Assembly (NCBI GenBank): GCA_011065125.1
Contig: JAAKFI010000007.1
Span: forward strand, 1 to 52,209
Length of the DNA stretch: 52,209 nt
Origin: Candidatus Anoxychlamydiales bacterium
GTDB taxonomy: Bacteria; Chlamydiota; Chlamydiia; Chlamydiales; SM23-39
Direction: 5' to 3'
The notes under the pieces were generated by a model that worked only from the letters and a program-made list of their open reading frames with translations, searched no databases and was not told where the DNA came from. Positions 25,452 through 34,367 of the stretch are shown here, piece after piece (position 1 is the first letter of the stretch; the number at the start of each line of letters is the position of its first letter). A program made the translations under genes and the position numbers.

Positions 25452-25531
25452 ATTAATTTTATCCTTGCTAAAAAAATATTCTTTGTAATTAATGTGAATT
25501 ACAAGGGGATTTAAGTATTTAGGGGGAAGAA

Positions 25532-26176
25532 ATGGATAAAAAAAATCAATTTAATCCATTCATTAGTATTTTAACTAAACCAAAAGAGACTATTTTAAAA
25601 ATAGTAGAAAAAGATCCAAATTATAAATTATGGCTGCTTTCTATTATTTACGGTTTAGTGTCTATACTGGGCTTTAGTCAAAGTATTTCTATAGGATATA
25701 AATATAACTTTTTTTTAATAGTATTTGTTTGTTTGCTATTATCTATCATATGGGGATATGTTGCATTTAGCGTTTCTTCTTTTTTTGTATATATTACTGG
25801 GAAGTGGCTGAAAGGAATAGCAAGCTATAAATCGATTAGAGCATCTTTTGCATGGTCTAATGTACCAATGATTATAAATATCTTAATATGGATAATTCTT
25901 CTAATAATTTTTCAGGATAAAATTTTTAAAGATTTTCCAAATAATTATATTTTAAGCAAATTTGAAATGATTGTTTTATTTTCATCTTTATTCTTGCAAT
26001 TAATTGTAAGTGTTTATGTCATAGTCTTATATATAAACACGATAGCTTCGGTTCAAAATTTTTCAATTCTTAGATCTATTTTTAATATTATATTATCTTT
26101 AGTGCTTGCCTTTTTGATTACTTTAGTAATTTCATTTTTATTTTATATAATTACAAAGGGGATTAAAACCTTATGA
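25532..26176 (+). CDS. Yip1-like multi-pass membrane protein, copy 2
   Basis: The 214-residue protein is a clear paralogue of the previous gene: NPFISILTKPKETILKIV, YITGKWLKGIASYKSIRASFAW and the same spacing of about five hydrophobic helices. AGGGGGAAG precedes the ATG. The next gene begins 4 bases before its stop (ATGA-type overlap), so the Yip1-like gene and the secreted protein are probably translated together. Tandem duplication explains the pair. Confidence 0.75.
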   Translation: MDKKNQFNPFISILTKPKETILKIVEKDPNYKLWLLSIIYGLVSILGFSQSISIGYKYNFFLIVFVCLLLSIIWGYVAFSVSSFFVYITGKWLKGIASYKSIRASFAWSNVPMIINILIWIILLIIFQDKIFKDFPNNYILSKFEMIVLFSSLFLQLIVSVYVIVLYINTIASVQNFSILRSIFNIILSLVLAFLITLVISFLFYIITKGIKTL

Positions 26177-26685
26177 AAAAGCTATTTATAATTTTTTTGT
26201 TTTTATCTATAAAGCTATTTCCATTAGATTGGCAAGAGTTTTACAGTATTCCTGGTAAATGTTTAATCAGCTTTCCTAATAAACCTTATCATAGAGCTCA
26301 AATACTTCCCATTTACGAAGCAAATGCTTATATGCAATATGATGTATATCTATCAGAAATTGATGAAGAGAATTCTGTTTGCATGATGGTTGTAGCAAAA
26401 TATCCAACAGCTATAGATCCTAAAAAAGAAGAAGTGAGTTTAGAAAGCTTTTTAAATGGTATGATTGGTAAAAACAAAAATAGAAAAGTAATAGAAGCTA
26501 ATTTTTGTGATTTTAAAAATTGTAATGCACTCAATTTTACAGTAGAAAAAGAAAATAGAAATTTTCAAGGTAAAGTTTTTATATTTAATGATAAACTATA
26601 TTTAATCGCAATCGAACACAATAGTGATATTGAAATGGAAGATAATTTAGAGGAATATATAAACTCTTTTTCATTTGAAGAGTAA
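26173..26685 (+). CDS. predicted secreted/periplasmic protein, 170 aa
   Basis: A signal peptide is visible (residues 1-18, MKKLFIIFLFLSIKLFPLD). The mature part is mixed alpha/beta with ISIPGKCLISFPNKP-like beta sequence, two pairs of cysteines (around residues 28, 73, 117 and 122) that could form disulphides, and ends in a helix (LEEYINSFSF). The layout is like small periplasmic 'PsbP/lipid-type' beta proteins, but I cannot assign a family. It overlaps the Yip1-like gene by 4 bases, so a functional link with that membrane protein is likely. The 3' end lies 2 bases from the convergent recN stop. Confidence 0.75.
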   Translation: MKKLFIIFLFLSIKLFPLDWQEFYSIPGKCLISFPNKPYHRAQILPIYEANAYMQYDVYLSEIDEENSVCMMVVAKYPTAIDPKKEEVSLESFLNGMIGKNKNRKVIEANFCDFKNCNALNFTVEKENRNFQGKVFIFNDKLYLIAIEHNSDIEMEDNLEEYINSFSFEE

Positions 26686-26687
26686 AA

Positions 26688-28295
26688 TTATTTGCTAATT
26701 CCTACCATTCTATCAAATTCTAATTTTTGAGTAATCTTGTCTAGTTTTTGAACTTTTGAAATAGTTCTTTTGGCATTTTCATTTTTATATATTAAAAGAT
26801 GATTTTTAGAGAATTTCGCAACTTGTACAAAATGCGTTATGCAAATAATTTGCATATATTTAGAAAGTTCTTTTAGCTTTTCACCAATTACTAAAGCGCT
26901 AAGTCCTCCAACATTTGCATCTATTTCATCAAAGACAATACAAGGAGTAGCATCATTTTTTGCAATAGATTGCTTTATGCTAAGCATAACTCTTGAAAGC
27001 TCACCGGAGCTTGCTATATTTTTTAAAGGTTGCAAATTTGTGCCACTATTTGCTGTAAACAAAAATGTTATATGATCATCTCCTATACTAGTTCTATTAG
27101 TCTTTGTGATATCTACATTAAATGAAGAGTTTTTCATGTTTAGATCTTTTAAAATCTTTTCTACGCTTTGTTTGAATTTCTGTGAATTGTTTTGTCTAAT
27201 TTCACTAATTTCATTAGCCTTTAGGTCTAAATCTTTTGATAAAACATTTATTTTCTTTTTTTCTTCTTCAATTTTATCATCAATATTTTCTTGAAAATTA
27301 ATTGTGCTTATAGCTTTTTCTTTATAGGAGGTTATTTCTTTATAAGTAGATCCATATCTTTTTTTTATTTTATGAATCTCATTTAACCTGTTTTCAACAT
27401 ATTCTAGTCTTGTAGGATCTATGTCCATTTTAGATTTTATTTTTAAAATAGCATGATTTATTTCATCTACTTCAAAATTAATATTTTTAATCAAATTATA
27501 AGCTTCATCAAAATCTTTACTTAAATTTTTTATGGACAATAGTTCGTTTTCAAAGTTTTTGAATTTTGAAATTAAGGCAATGTTTTCATCAGATAAAAAG
27601 TTATCAAAAAACTCTATTTTTTTTAAAATATCATGCGACGATGCTAAAAGATGATGTTCATTTAAAAGGTTTTCTTCTTCATTTTCTTTTAAATCTACTT
27701 TTTCTATATTTAAAAGATCATCTTTAGATGATTCAATTTTTTTGTAACTTATTTCTTTTTGTTTAATTAGATCATCTAACTTTTTTTCTAAATTTTTTAA
27801 AAGATTTAGATCTTTTGAAAAAGAAGAAACTTTATTTTTTAAATTAGAAAAAATATCTATTAGACTTAATTGATATTTTTCATTTAAAAGATTTTGATTT
27901 ATATTTTGTGATACTATCTCTACAAAAAAAGAGGATATCTGTTTTAAAATATTTAAGTTTATAAGTTCATCATTAATAAATACTCTATTTTTCCCATTTT
28001 TAAAAATTTCTCTTCTAATTGTGATGTCATTTGTAATTGAAATATCATAAGTATTTAAAATTTCAGTTATACTCTTAGTATCTTTTAAAAAGAAATTAGC
28101 TTCTATTATCGATTTTTCTTTATTTTCTGGTATGATATTTTGATTTGCTTTTGCTCCTAAAATTAAAAAAATCGAATTTAATATTGTAGTCTTTCCAGAT
28201 CCGGACTCTCCCGTAATTATATTAAAAGTTGGATCAAAAAATATCTTCTCTTCTTCAAATAAAAAGATATCTTTTAAATATAGAGATTTAATCAT
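26688..28295 (-). CDS. recN: DNA repair ATPase RecN
   Basis: RecN is an SMC-like ATPase that gathers broken DNA ends. The 535-residue protein has an N-terminal Walker A motif GESGSGKTT (residues 29-37), a long coiled-coil centre (about 150-370), then the ABC signature SSGELSRVML and Walker B CIVFDEIDANVGG near the C-terminus, followed by ICITH. Length is near the usual 550. The 3' end is 2 bases from a convergent gene and the 5' end overlaps rnhC by 8 bases, indicating an rnhC-recN operon. Confidence 0.93.
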   Translation of the reverse strand: MIKSLYLKDIFLFEEEKIFFDPTFNIITGESGSGKTTILNSIFLILGAKANQNIIPENKEKSIIEANFFLKDTKSITEILNTYDISITNDITIRREIFKNGKNRVFINDELINLNILKQISSFFVEIVSQNINQNLLNEKYQLSLIDIFSNLKNKVSSFSKDLNLLKNLEKKLDDLIKQKEISYKKIESSKDDLLNIEKVDLKENEEENLLNEHHLLASSHDILKKIEFFDNFLSDENIALISKFKNFENELLSIKNLSKDFDEAYNLIKNINFEVDEINHAILKIKSKMDIDPTRLEYVENRLNEIHKIKKRYGSTYKEITSYKEKAISTINFQENIDDKIEEEKKKINVLSKDLDLKANEISEIRQNNSQKFKQSVEKILKDLNMKNSSFNVDITKTNRTSIGDDHITFLFTANSGTNLQPLKNIASSGELSRVMLSIKQSIAKNDATPCIVFDEIDANVGGLSALVIGEKLKELSKYMQIICITHFVQVAKFSKNHLLIYKNENAKRTISKVQKLDKITQKLEFDRMVGISK

Positions 28296-29187
28296 CGTTT
28301 AAAATATTGTCTTTAGTTTTAAAATGAATTTTTGCTACTTTTTCTAAATAATCAGGGCCATATTTTGCAACAAACTTTTTACCGAAATCAATAACAGTTC
28401 TAGAAGCACCTTTAGGAAGTTTAATTTCATATTTTTTTGATAGTTCGTCTATTCCTTTTACAAAAGAGGCTCTAGCTAAAATAGATGCTGCAGCGACAAC
28501 CGGATCTTCTTCAGCTTTAGTTCTTTGTTCTAAATCTATATCAAGTTTTTTTCTTTTAACTAAATTTTCAACTACAGATTTATTTGCAAATTGATCGATT
28601 ATTACATTTTTACAATTTGTTTTTTTATGTAAGTTATCAATTACAGTTACATGTCCCCATGCAAGCAAGGAATTTAAATTTTTAAATTTTAAATATAACT
28701 CATTGTATTTTTCTGGAAATAGTCTAATAATTTCATGATCACATAATTTAGATATTATGCCTGCTAACTTTAAAATTTCTTTATCAGAAATCTTTTTAGA
28801 ATCTCTTATATTTGCTTGAATTAATTTTTTAATTGAATCTTCATCTGCATGAACTCCAGCTATACATAAAGGGCCAAAAAAGTCACCTTTACCAGCTTCG
28901 TCAACTCCGATTCTGGAAACCATAGAAACATGAGCATGTGGATGCGAAAATTTAAATGATTTTAAAATATTAGGTTCTAAATAAAATTCTATAAATTCAT
29001 CTTTTTCCTTTCCTTGTACTACTAAAGATCCAGATTCATACAAAACAACTACAACATTTTTTTTATTAGCTTTGAAAATAGTATAATTTGGTTTGGTAAA
29101 AGAAAATCCAAATTCTTTTAAATCCTTTAATAGTTGATCTTTTAGGTTTAAATCTAGTTTACAGGTAAATGTGTTGGGTTTTTTCAT
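28288..29187 (-). CDS. rnhC: ribonuclease HIII
   Basis: RNase HIII removes RNA from RNA-DNA hybrids. The 299-residue protein has the N-terminal TBP-like substrate-binding domain (residues 1-85) that separates HIII from HII, then the catalytic core with DEAGKG at 96-101 (Asp96, Glu97) and further active-site acids around residues 200-230 (VIDQFANKS, EEDPVVAAASILARA). It forms an operon with recN. Next to it, divergently, lies the RodZ-like gene, the same neighbour I recall for rnhC in C. trachomatis (CT008-CT009). Confidence 0.93.
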   Translation of the reverse strand: MKKPNTFTCKLDLNLKDQLLKDLKEFGFSFTKPNYTIFKANKKNVVVVLYESGSLVVQGKEKDEFIEFYLEPNILKSFKFSHPHAHVSMVSRIGVDEAGKGDFFGPLCIAGVHADEDSIKKLIQANIRDSKKISDKEILKLAGIISKLCDHEIIRLFPEKYNELYLKFKNLNSLLAWGHVTVIDNLHKKTNCKNVIIDQFANKSVVENLVKRKKLDIDLEQRTKAEEDPVVAAASILARASFVKGIDELSKKYEIKLPKGASRTVIDFGKKFVAKYGPDYLEKVAKIHFKTKDNILNDD

Positions 29188-29259
29188 AGTTTATTCAACA
29201 GTTATTAATTAAATTTTTGCATTTTATATAAAAAAAATACAAGGAAGATGTTGATAAAT

Positions 29260-29288
29260 TTGCAACAAAACCAAAATAAAGATAAAAT
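29260..29288 (+). promoter_or_regulatory. promoter of the RodZ-like/DUF368 operon
   Basis: TTGCAA (29260-29265), 17 bases, TAAAAT (29283-29288), about 36 bases before the ATG at 29324. GAGG lies 7 bases before that ATG. Confidence 0.5.
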
Positions 29289-29323
29289 GATAATTTTATT
29301 ACGCATTCATTTGAGGTGAATAT

Positions 29324-29731
29324 ATGAAAAGCTATAAACAACAAGTAGGAAATTTATTTAAAACAAAAAGAGAAGAGATGACACTTAGTTTAAAAGAGGT
29401 TGAAAATGCAACGTCTATTAGGATGTTATATCTAAATGCTATTGAAGACGGTCATATAGAAAGATATTTGTCTTCTGTATATGCTCTTGGTTTTATTAGA
29501 CAATATGCTAAATTTTTGGGTCTTAATGGAGATCAAATAATAAAGGATCACCCAAAAGCTTTTACTCCAATTAATAAAAAACCAGAGTTTGATTATGGAA
29601 TTGGGACTTTAGAAATGCGCAAGTCTAGTTCTTCAAATATTAAAAAAAAGCAAAATAGACTTTGGGTTATTATGTTTATTGGAATAACTTTTTTAGCGTA
29701 TTTATTTGCAAAAGCTCTCGGTCTTTTTTAA
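29324..29731 (+). CDS. short RodZ/YfgA-like helix-turn-helix membrane protein
   Basis: The 135-residue protein has the Cro-like HTH characteristic of RodZ at residues 8-70 (GNLFKTKREEMTLSLKEVE, then YALGFIRQYAKFLGL), a positively charged juxtamembrane stretch (KKKQNRLW) and one C-terminal transmembrane helix (about 114-134). In rod-shaped bacteria RodZ anchors MreB and organises cell-wall synthesis; chlamydiae have MreB and a short RodZ without the periplasmic domain. This one matches the short form. Its stop codon shares a base with the DUF368 start (TAATG), so the two genes are translationally coupled. Confidence 0.82.
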   Translation: MKSYKQQVGNLFKTKREEMTLSLKEVENATSIRMLYLNAIEDGHIERYLSSVYALGFIRQYAKFLGLNGDQIIKDHPKAFTPINKKPEFDYGIGTLEMRKSSSSNIKKKQNRLWVIMFIGITFLAYLFAKALGLF

Positions 29732-30627
29732 TGTTAAAATTGAAAAATATTAATATTAAAAATTTTGTACATGGATTAATAATGGGGCTTTGTGATTTAC
29801 TGCCTGGAATCTCAGGCTCTACTATTGCATTTATGATGGGAATATACGATGAGTTAATATCTTCGTTAAATCAGATCAATTTTAATTTTTTTAAAACTTT
29901 ATTTTCTAAAAATTTTCAAAAAGCTTTTGAAAAGATAAATATTAAGTTTTTATCAGCTTTATTATTGGGAATGATTTTTTCTATTATATTTTTTTCAAAA
30001 ATAATAAATTATTTATTAAACAATAATTTAACCAACATTGCACTTTTTGGGTTTTTTTTAGGAGCTTTAATTTCATCAATATTTATTATTTTAAAAAATT
30101 TAGATAGGTTTAATTTAAAAAATTTATTTTTTATAATAATAGCTTTTTTAATTTCTTATTTTATAACTTTAATTAGCAATTTAAATTTTGGTTTAAATTT
30201 TAATATTAAATTAATACTTTGTGGATTTTTTGCTATGTGTGCAATGTTGCTGCCGGGAATTTCAGGAAGTTTTATTTTACTTGTTTTAGGAGTATACAAA
30301 GACATAATTTTTTCTCTTTCACATATATTTTTATTTAGCTCTATTAAAACAATTTTTTTTGTTTCTTTGGGTGTAGGGATTGCATCTTTAATTTTTCCAA
30401 AAATAATTTTTTATTTTTTAAAAAAATACAAAGATCAAATGACTAGCTTAATAATTGGCTTTTTAATTGCTTCAAGCACTAACTTAATTCCATTTGAAAA
30501 AAAAGCATTTTCTAATTTAAATACCATAATTATTTTTCAGTTATTATTATTTTTGATTTTTTTAATATTGGGTTTTTTGATTTTTTTTATAATTAAACAA
30601 AAATCCATAAAAAAATTTAAAATTTAA
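29731..30627 (+). CDS. DUF368 polytopic membrane protein, probable undecaprenyl-phosphate translocase (PopT-type)
   Basis: I set the start at ATG 29731 (MLKLKNINIK..., 298 aa), overlapping the previous stop by one base; the frame remains open further upstream but inside the RodZ-like gene. The family's twin signature is present: MGLCDLLPGISGSTIAFMMGIY near the N-terminus and again FAMCAMLLPGISGSFILLVLGVY in the second half, with eight or more transmembrane helices in an inverted repeat. DUF368 proteins have been shown in other bacteria to recycle the undecaprenyl-phosphate carrier across the membrane. Coupling with a RodZ-like gene fits a role in cell-wall or division-septum synthesis. Confidence 0.9.
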   Translation: MLKLKNINIKNFVHGLIMGLCDLLPGISGSTIAFMMGIYDELISSLNQINFNFFKTLFSKNFQKAFEKINIKFLSALLLGMIFSIIFFSKIINYLLNNNLTNIALFGFFLGALISSIFIILKNLDRFNLKNLFFIIIAFLISYFITLISNLNFGLNFNIKLILCGFFAMCAMLLPGISGSFILLVLGVYKDIIFSLSHIFLFSSIKTIFFVSLGVGIASLIFPKIIFYFLKKYKDQMTSLIIGFLIASSTNLIPFEKKAFSNLNTIIIFQLLLFLIFLILGFLIFFIIKQKSIKKFKI

Positions 30628-30637
30628 CTAAACTATC

Positions 30638-30666
30638 TTGCATATAAAATAAACGAATTATATTAT
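30638..30666 (+). promoter_or_regulatory. promoter of pkn1
   Basis: TTGCAT (30638-30643), 17 bases, TATTAT (30661-30666), about 36 bases before the pkn1 ATG. Confidence 0.5.
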
Positions 30667-30702
30667 GATGAAGTAAACTCAATAATATATAGTTGTGAAG
30701 TT

Positions 30703-32628
30703 ATGGAATTTAAAACTCTTTCAGATTATGAAATTATAAAAAAGCTAGGTAGCGGATCTTTTGGAGATGTCTATTTAGCAGAACATAAATTTGTTAAGAA
30801 AATATTTGCTTTAAAAGTTTTATCTAAAGAATTAGTAGATGATGAAAATTTTATTCAAAATTTTGAAAAACATGTAAATGTTTTAACAAGATTAGATCAT
30901 CCTTCTATTGTAAAAATTCACAATATTTGTAAAGCTGACGGACATTATTTCTTAGTGATGGATGCAATGGTAGATTCTTCAAATGAAATATTATCATTAG
31001 AGAAATTTTTGGAGTTTAGGGGAAATATTTTAGCAGAAATAGAAGTTGAAACTATTTTAAGACAAATAGCGTCTTGTTTAGATTATGCCCATAAAATTGA
31101 GTTTGCATCAAAAAAGTTACATCATTCTTCTTTAAAATTTGAAAATATATTTGTTAAACAAGTAGATCAGGGACTCAAAATTTATATATCTGATTTTGGT
31201 TTTTCAAAATTAATAGGAGAAGGAAAAGTTCTTTTTAAATCGCAAGAGAATCTTTTAAAAGAGATGTCTTTAAATGAAGAGACTGATCCTAATTTAAGAA
31301 TCGAAAAAACTCATAAATTTTTAAATAGTTTTTCATTTTTATCACCTGAGCAGAAATTTAAAAATCAGCAAGAAGAAATAGATATAAAATCTGATATTTA
31401 TTCATTTGGCGTTTTAGCATATTATTTAATAGCAAGAGAGTTTCCTCAAGGTTACTTTGATCTTCCTTCAAAAATCGCACCAGAATATAAATTGAACTGG
31501 GATCTTTTGATTTGTAAATGCCTTCAAAAAGATCAATCTAGAAGACCTGCTTACTTAATTGAATCATTAAATTCATTTCTATCTAAAGAAGAAAGTGATA
31601 TTTCATCACTTGAAGTTCTTTCATGGGATGAAGTTGAAAAAAAAGTTGAAAATGCTATGCAGATGTCTTTTGAATTTTCAAATGATTTCAATAAATTTGA
31701 AGATAAAGATGAAGATGAAGATGAAGATACAATTGATCCAAAATCTATTAAATTTACATCAGTAGAACCATCAGATCAAAAACCAATTATTAATCCTCAA
31801 AATGTTGAAAGACCAATTTATGAGCCTGATCCTGGAGCAATTTTCAATAAAGAGCTTAATGTATCTTACTATCAACCTAAAAAAGTAGAATTTAAAGAAG
31901 TAAATCCTATTCAAACTGAAATGGTAATAATTCCTAAAGGAGAATATTTTAGAGGATCAGAAGAGGGATCAAGAGATGAAAAATCTAAACATAAAATATC
32001 AATCTCTTCATTTGCATTAGATATTCATCCTGTTACCAATGAACAATTCGTTAGGTTTTTAGAATTTATGGGTGGTGAAAAAGATTCAAATAACAATGAT
32101 ATTATAAGACTTAGAAATTCTAGAGTTAAAAGATCCGGTGGTAAGTTAACAATTGAATCTGGCTATTCAAAACATCCAGTAGTCGGAATTACTTGGTATG
32201 GAGCGCAAGCATATGCAAAATGGGTAGGAAAAAGACTTCCAACAGAAGCTGAGTGGGAAATAGCTTCTCAAGGAGGATCTATAGATATGACATATCCAAC
32301 TGGAATAAATATTGATCATACTCAGGCTAATTTTTTTAATTCAGATACAACTTCTGTTATGAGTTATCCTTCAAATGGATATGGTATTTATGAGATAGTT
32401 GGAAATGTTTATGAATGGTGTGAAGATTGGTATGCATATAATTTTTATGATACGTCTCTTCAAGATCCTGAAGATCCAAAAGGTCCACCTCAAGGGGTGT
32501 ATAGAGTGCTTAGAGGCGGATGTTGGAAATCTTTAAAAGAAGACTTAAGATGTGCTCATAGACATAGAAACAATCCAGGTGCTGTCAATGGCACTTATGG
32601 ATTTAGATGTTCAGCTAACGTATCTTAA
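30703..32628 (+). CDS. pkn1: Pkn1-type Ser/Thr protein kinase-like protein with C-terminal FGE-sulfatase domain
   Basis: Residues 1-290 form a protein-kinase fold: Gly-loop GSGSFGDVY (16-24), the ATP lysine Lys38 in FALKVL, DFG at 164-166 and SPEQ in the activation segment. The catalytic loop reads HSSLKFEN at residues 141-148 where active kinases have HRDxKxxN, so the catalytic Asp is Ser. About residues 340-400 are acidic and disordered. Residues about 405-640 form a formylglycine-synthase/SUMF1-like domain (MVIIPKGEYFRGS, HPVTNEQF, TEAEWEIAS, VGNVYEWCEDWY, RVLRGGCW, YGFRC). The same domain order defines chlamydial Pkn1. Given the altered loop, this may be a pseudokinase scaffold. Own promoter; ispH follows. 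Confidence 0.88.
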   Translation: MEFKTLSDYEIIKKLGSGSFGDVYLAEHKFVKKIFALKVLSKELVDDENFIQNFEKHVNVLTRLDHPSIVKIHNICKADGHYFLVMDAMVDSSNEILSLEKFLEFRGNILAEIEVETILRQIASCLDYAHKIEFASKKLHHSSLKFENIFVKQVDQGLKIYISDFGFSKLIGEGKVLFKSQENLLKEMSLNEETDPNLRIEKTHKFLNSFSFLSPEQKFKNQQEEIDIKSDIYSFGVLAYYLIAREFPQGYFDLPSKIAPEYKLNWDLLICKCLQKDQSRRPAYLIESLNSFLSKEESDISSLEVLSWDEVEKKVENAMQMSFEFSNDFNKFEDKDEDEDEDTIDPKSIKFTSVEPSDQKPIINPQNVERPIYEPDPGAIFNKELNVSYYQPKKVEFKEVNPIQTEMVIIPKGEYFRGSEEGSRDEKSKHKISISSFALDIHPVTNEQFVRFLEFMGGEKDSNNNDIIRLRNSRVKRSGGKLTIESGYSKHPVVGITWYGAQAYAKWVGKRLPTEAEWEIASQGGSIDMTYPTGINIDHTQANFFNSDTTSVMSYPSNGYGIYEIVGNVYEWCEDWYAYNFYDTSLQDPEDPKGPPQGVYRVLRGGCWKSLKEDLRCAHRHRNNPGAVNGTYGFRCSANVS

Positions 32629-32660
32629 TTTTTTTTAAAAATTCTTTTTTATGTCTAATA

Positions 32661-32669
32661 TGATATAAT
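32661..32669 (+). promoter_or_regulatory. extended -10 promoter of ispH
   Basis: TG-A-TATAAT lies 25 bases before the ispH ATG in the 66-base gap after pkn1. The -35 is weak. Confidence 0.45.
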
Positions 32670-32694
32670 CTTTGATTAAAAAAATGTTTTTATT

Positions 32695-33621
32695 ATGAAA
32701 TTATATTTAATTAGACCAAGAGGCTTTTGTGCTGGTGTGGTAAGAGCTATTAACATAGTTGAAAAAGCTCTAAAATTATATGGAGCTCCCATCTATATAA
32801 AACATGAGATAGTTCATAACAAACATGTAGTAAACTCACTAAAAGAAAAAGGTGCTATTTTTGTAGAGGATTTAAATGAAATTCCAATGGGATCCAAAGT
32901 TATCTATTCAGCGCATGGAATATCACCACAAATAAGAAATGAGGCTAAAAAAAGAAATTTGATTGAAATTGATGCTACTTGTGGTTTAGTTACTAAAATA
33001 CACTCGGCTGTTAAAAGATATGCGTCTAAAGGATATAAAATAATATTAATCGGTAAAAAAAAGCATGTTGAAATTATTGGGATTTATAACGAAGCTCCAA
33101 GCGTTACTACAATTATTGAAAACACAAAAGATATTGATCTGTTAAATTTTAAAAAAGAAGAAAAATTATTTTTTATAACTCAAACAACTTTAAGTACAGA
33201 TGATGTTATAGATATAAAAAAAAGTTTATTAAACAAATACCCAAATATTGAAACACTTCCAACTTCTTCTATTTGTTATGCAACTACTAATAGACAAAAC
33301 GCTCTTAAAGAAATTACAAATAATGTAGATTTAGTTCTTGTGATTGGAGATCCAACTAGTTCCAATTCCAACAGGCTAAAAGAAGTTGCTATCAAAAGAA
33401 ATAAAATGGCTTATCTTGTAAATTCAAAAGATGAAATAGATCCTAAATGGTTTGAGGGTATAAATAGCATTGCAATGACAGCTGGAGCTTCAACACCAGA
33501 AAATATAGTGCAAAGCTGCATTGAAAAATTGTACGACTTTGGGCTTAAGGAAATTGAAGAAATAATATATAAAAAAGAAGATGTTATTTTTGAACTTCCA
33601 ACGCAACTTTTAAATGTTTAA
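32695..33621 (+). CDS. ispH: 4-hydroxy-3-methylbut-2-enyl diphosphate reductase
   Basis: IspH makes isopentenyl and dimethylallyl diphosphate in the last step of the MEP pathway using a [4Fe-4S] cluster. The 308-residue protein carries the three cluster cysteines Cys12 (RGFCAGVVRA), Cys96 (DATCGLV) and Cys194 (SSICYATTNRQ), plus the substrate His residues in KHEIVHNKHVV and SAHGISP. Length and order of motifs are canonical. The 3' end overlaps the convergent oppF stop by 4 bases. The small ferredoxin at 14133 is a possible electron donor, by inference only. Confidence 0.96.
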   Translation: MKLYLIRPRGFCAGVVRAINIVEKALKLYGAPIYIKHEIVHNKHVVNSLKEKGAIFVEDLNEIPMGSKVIYSAHGISPQIRNEAKKRNLIEIDATCGLVTKIHSAVKRYASKGYKIILIGKKKHVEIIGIYNEAPSVTTIIENTKDIDLLNFKKEEKLFFITQTTLSTDDVIDIKKSLLNKYPNIETLPTSSICYATTNRQNALKEITNNVDLVLVIGDPTSSNSNRLKEVAIKRNKMAYLVNSKDEIDPKWFEGINSIAMTAGASTPENIVQSCIEKLYDFGLKEIEEIIYKKEDVIFELPTQLLNV

Positions 33622-34367
33622 ATTTTCAAAATTGAATCTAGTAGTTTTTTAGTATATGGATGTTTAGGGTTTTTAAAAATCTCATCAACGCTGCCTGTTT
33701 CAACTATTTTTCCCATATGCATGACTATGACTCTCGTTGCAAAATTTCTAACTACAGCTAAATCATGAGAAATAAATAGATATGAAAGGTTTAATTTTTT
33801 TTGAAGATCTTTTAATAAATTTATTATCTGAGCTTGAATAGATACATCAAGTGCTGACATGCACTCATCGCATATTATTAATTTTGGATTTATACTAATT
33901 GCTCTAGCTATTGCAATTCTTTGTTTTTGTCCTCCACTAAACTCATGAGGAAATCTACTTTTAACATTTGAGGGTAGATTTACTTTTTTTAATAAATCAT
34001 CCAAATATGTATCAATTTCTTCATCTTGAAAGGTAGTATTAATTTTAATAGGTTCTTTTAAAATTTCATTGATTTTCATTTTGGGATTCAGCGAAAGATA
34101 AGGATCTTGAAAAATCATAGAGATATTTTTAGAGGTCTTGTTTTTATTGATTAAATCATGATTAAAAAATATGGTTCCATTAGATGGTTTTTCTAAATCA
34201 ATTATCATTCTAGCAATTGTTGTTTTACCAGAACCTGATTCACCAACGATAGCTAAGGTTTCATTTTCATAAATAGAAAAGCTAACATCATCTACTGCAT
34301 TGATTGTTTTATGGTGTAATTTAAAAATCTTTTTTAAATTTTTAACTTCAATTATTTTTCTTTGCAT
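33618..34367 (-). CDS. oppF: oligopeptide ABC transporter ATP-binding protein OppF-like
   Basis: The 249-residue ATPase has Walker A GESGSGKTT, the Q-loop MIFQDPYLSLNP, signature FSGGQKQRIAIARA and Walker B LIICDECMSALDV followed by a switch His (LFISHDLAVV). It lacks the C-terminal extension found in full OppF, being about 70 residues shorter than many. It drives import of peptides together with OppD. Start overlaps the oppD 3' end by 16 bases; last gene of the oppB-C-D-F unit. Confidence 0.9.
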   Translation of the reverse strand: MQRKIIEVKNLKKIFKLHHKTINAVDDVSFSIYENETLAIVGESGSGKTTIARMIIDLEKPSNGTIFFNHDLINKNKTSKNISMIFQDPYLSLNPKMKINEILKEPIKINTTFQDEEIDTYLDDLLKKVNLPSNVKSRFPHEFSGGQKQRIAIARAISINPKLIICDECMSALDVSIQAQIINLLKDLQKKLNLSYLFISHDLAVVRNFATRVIVMHMGKIVETGSVDEIFKNPKHPYTKKLLDSILKI

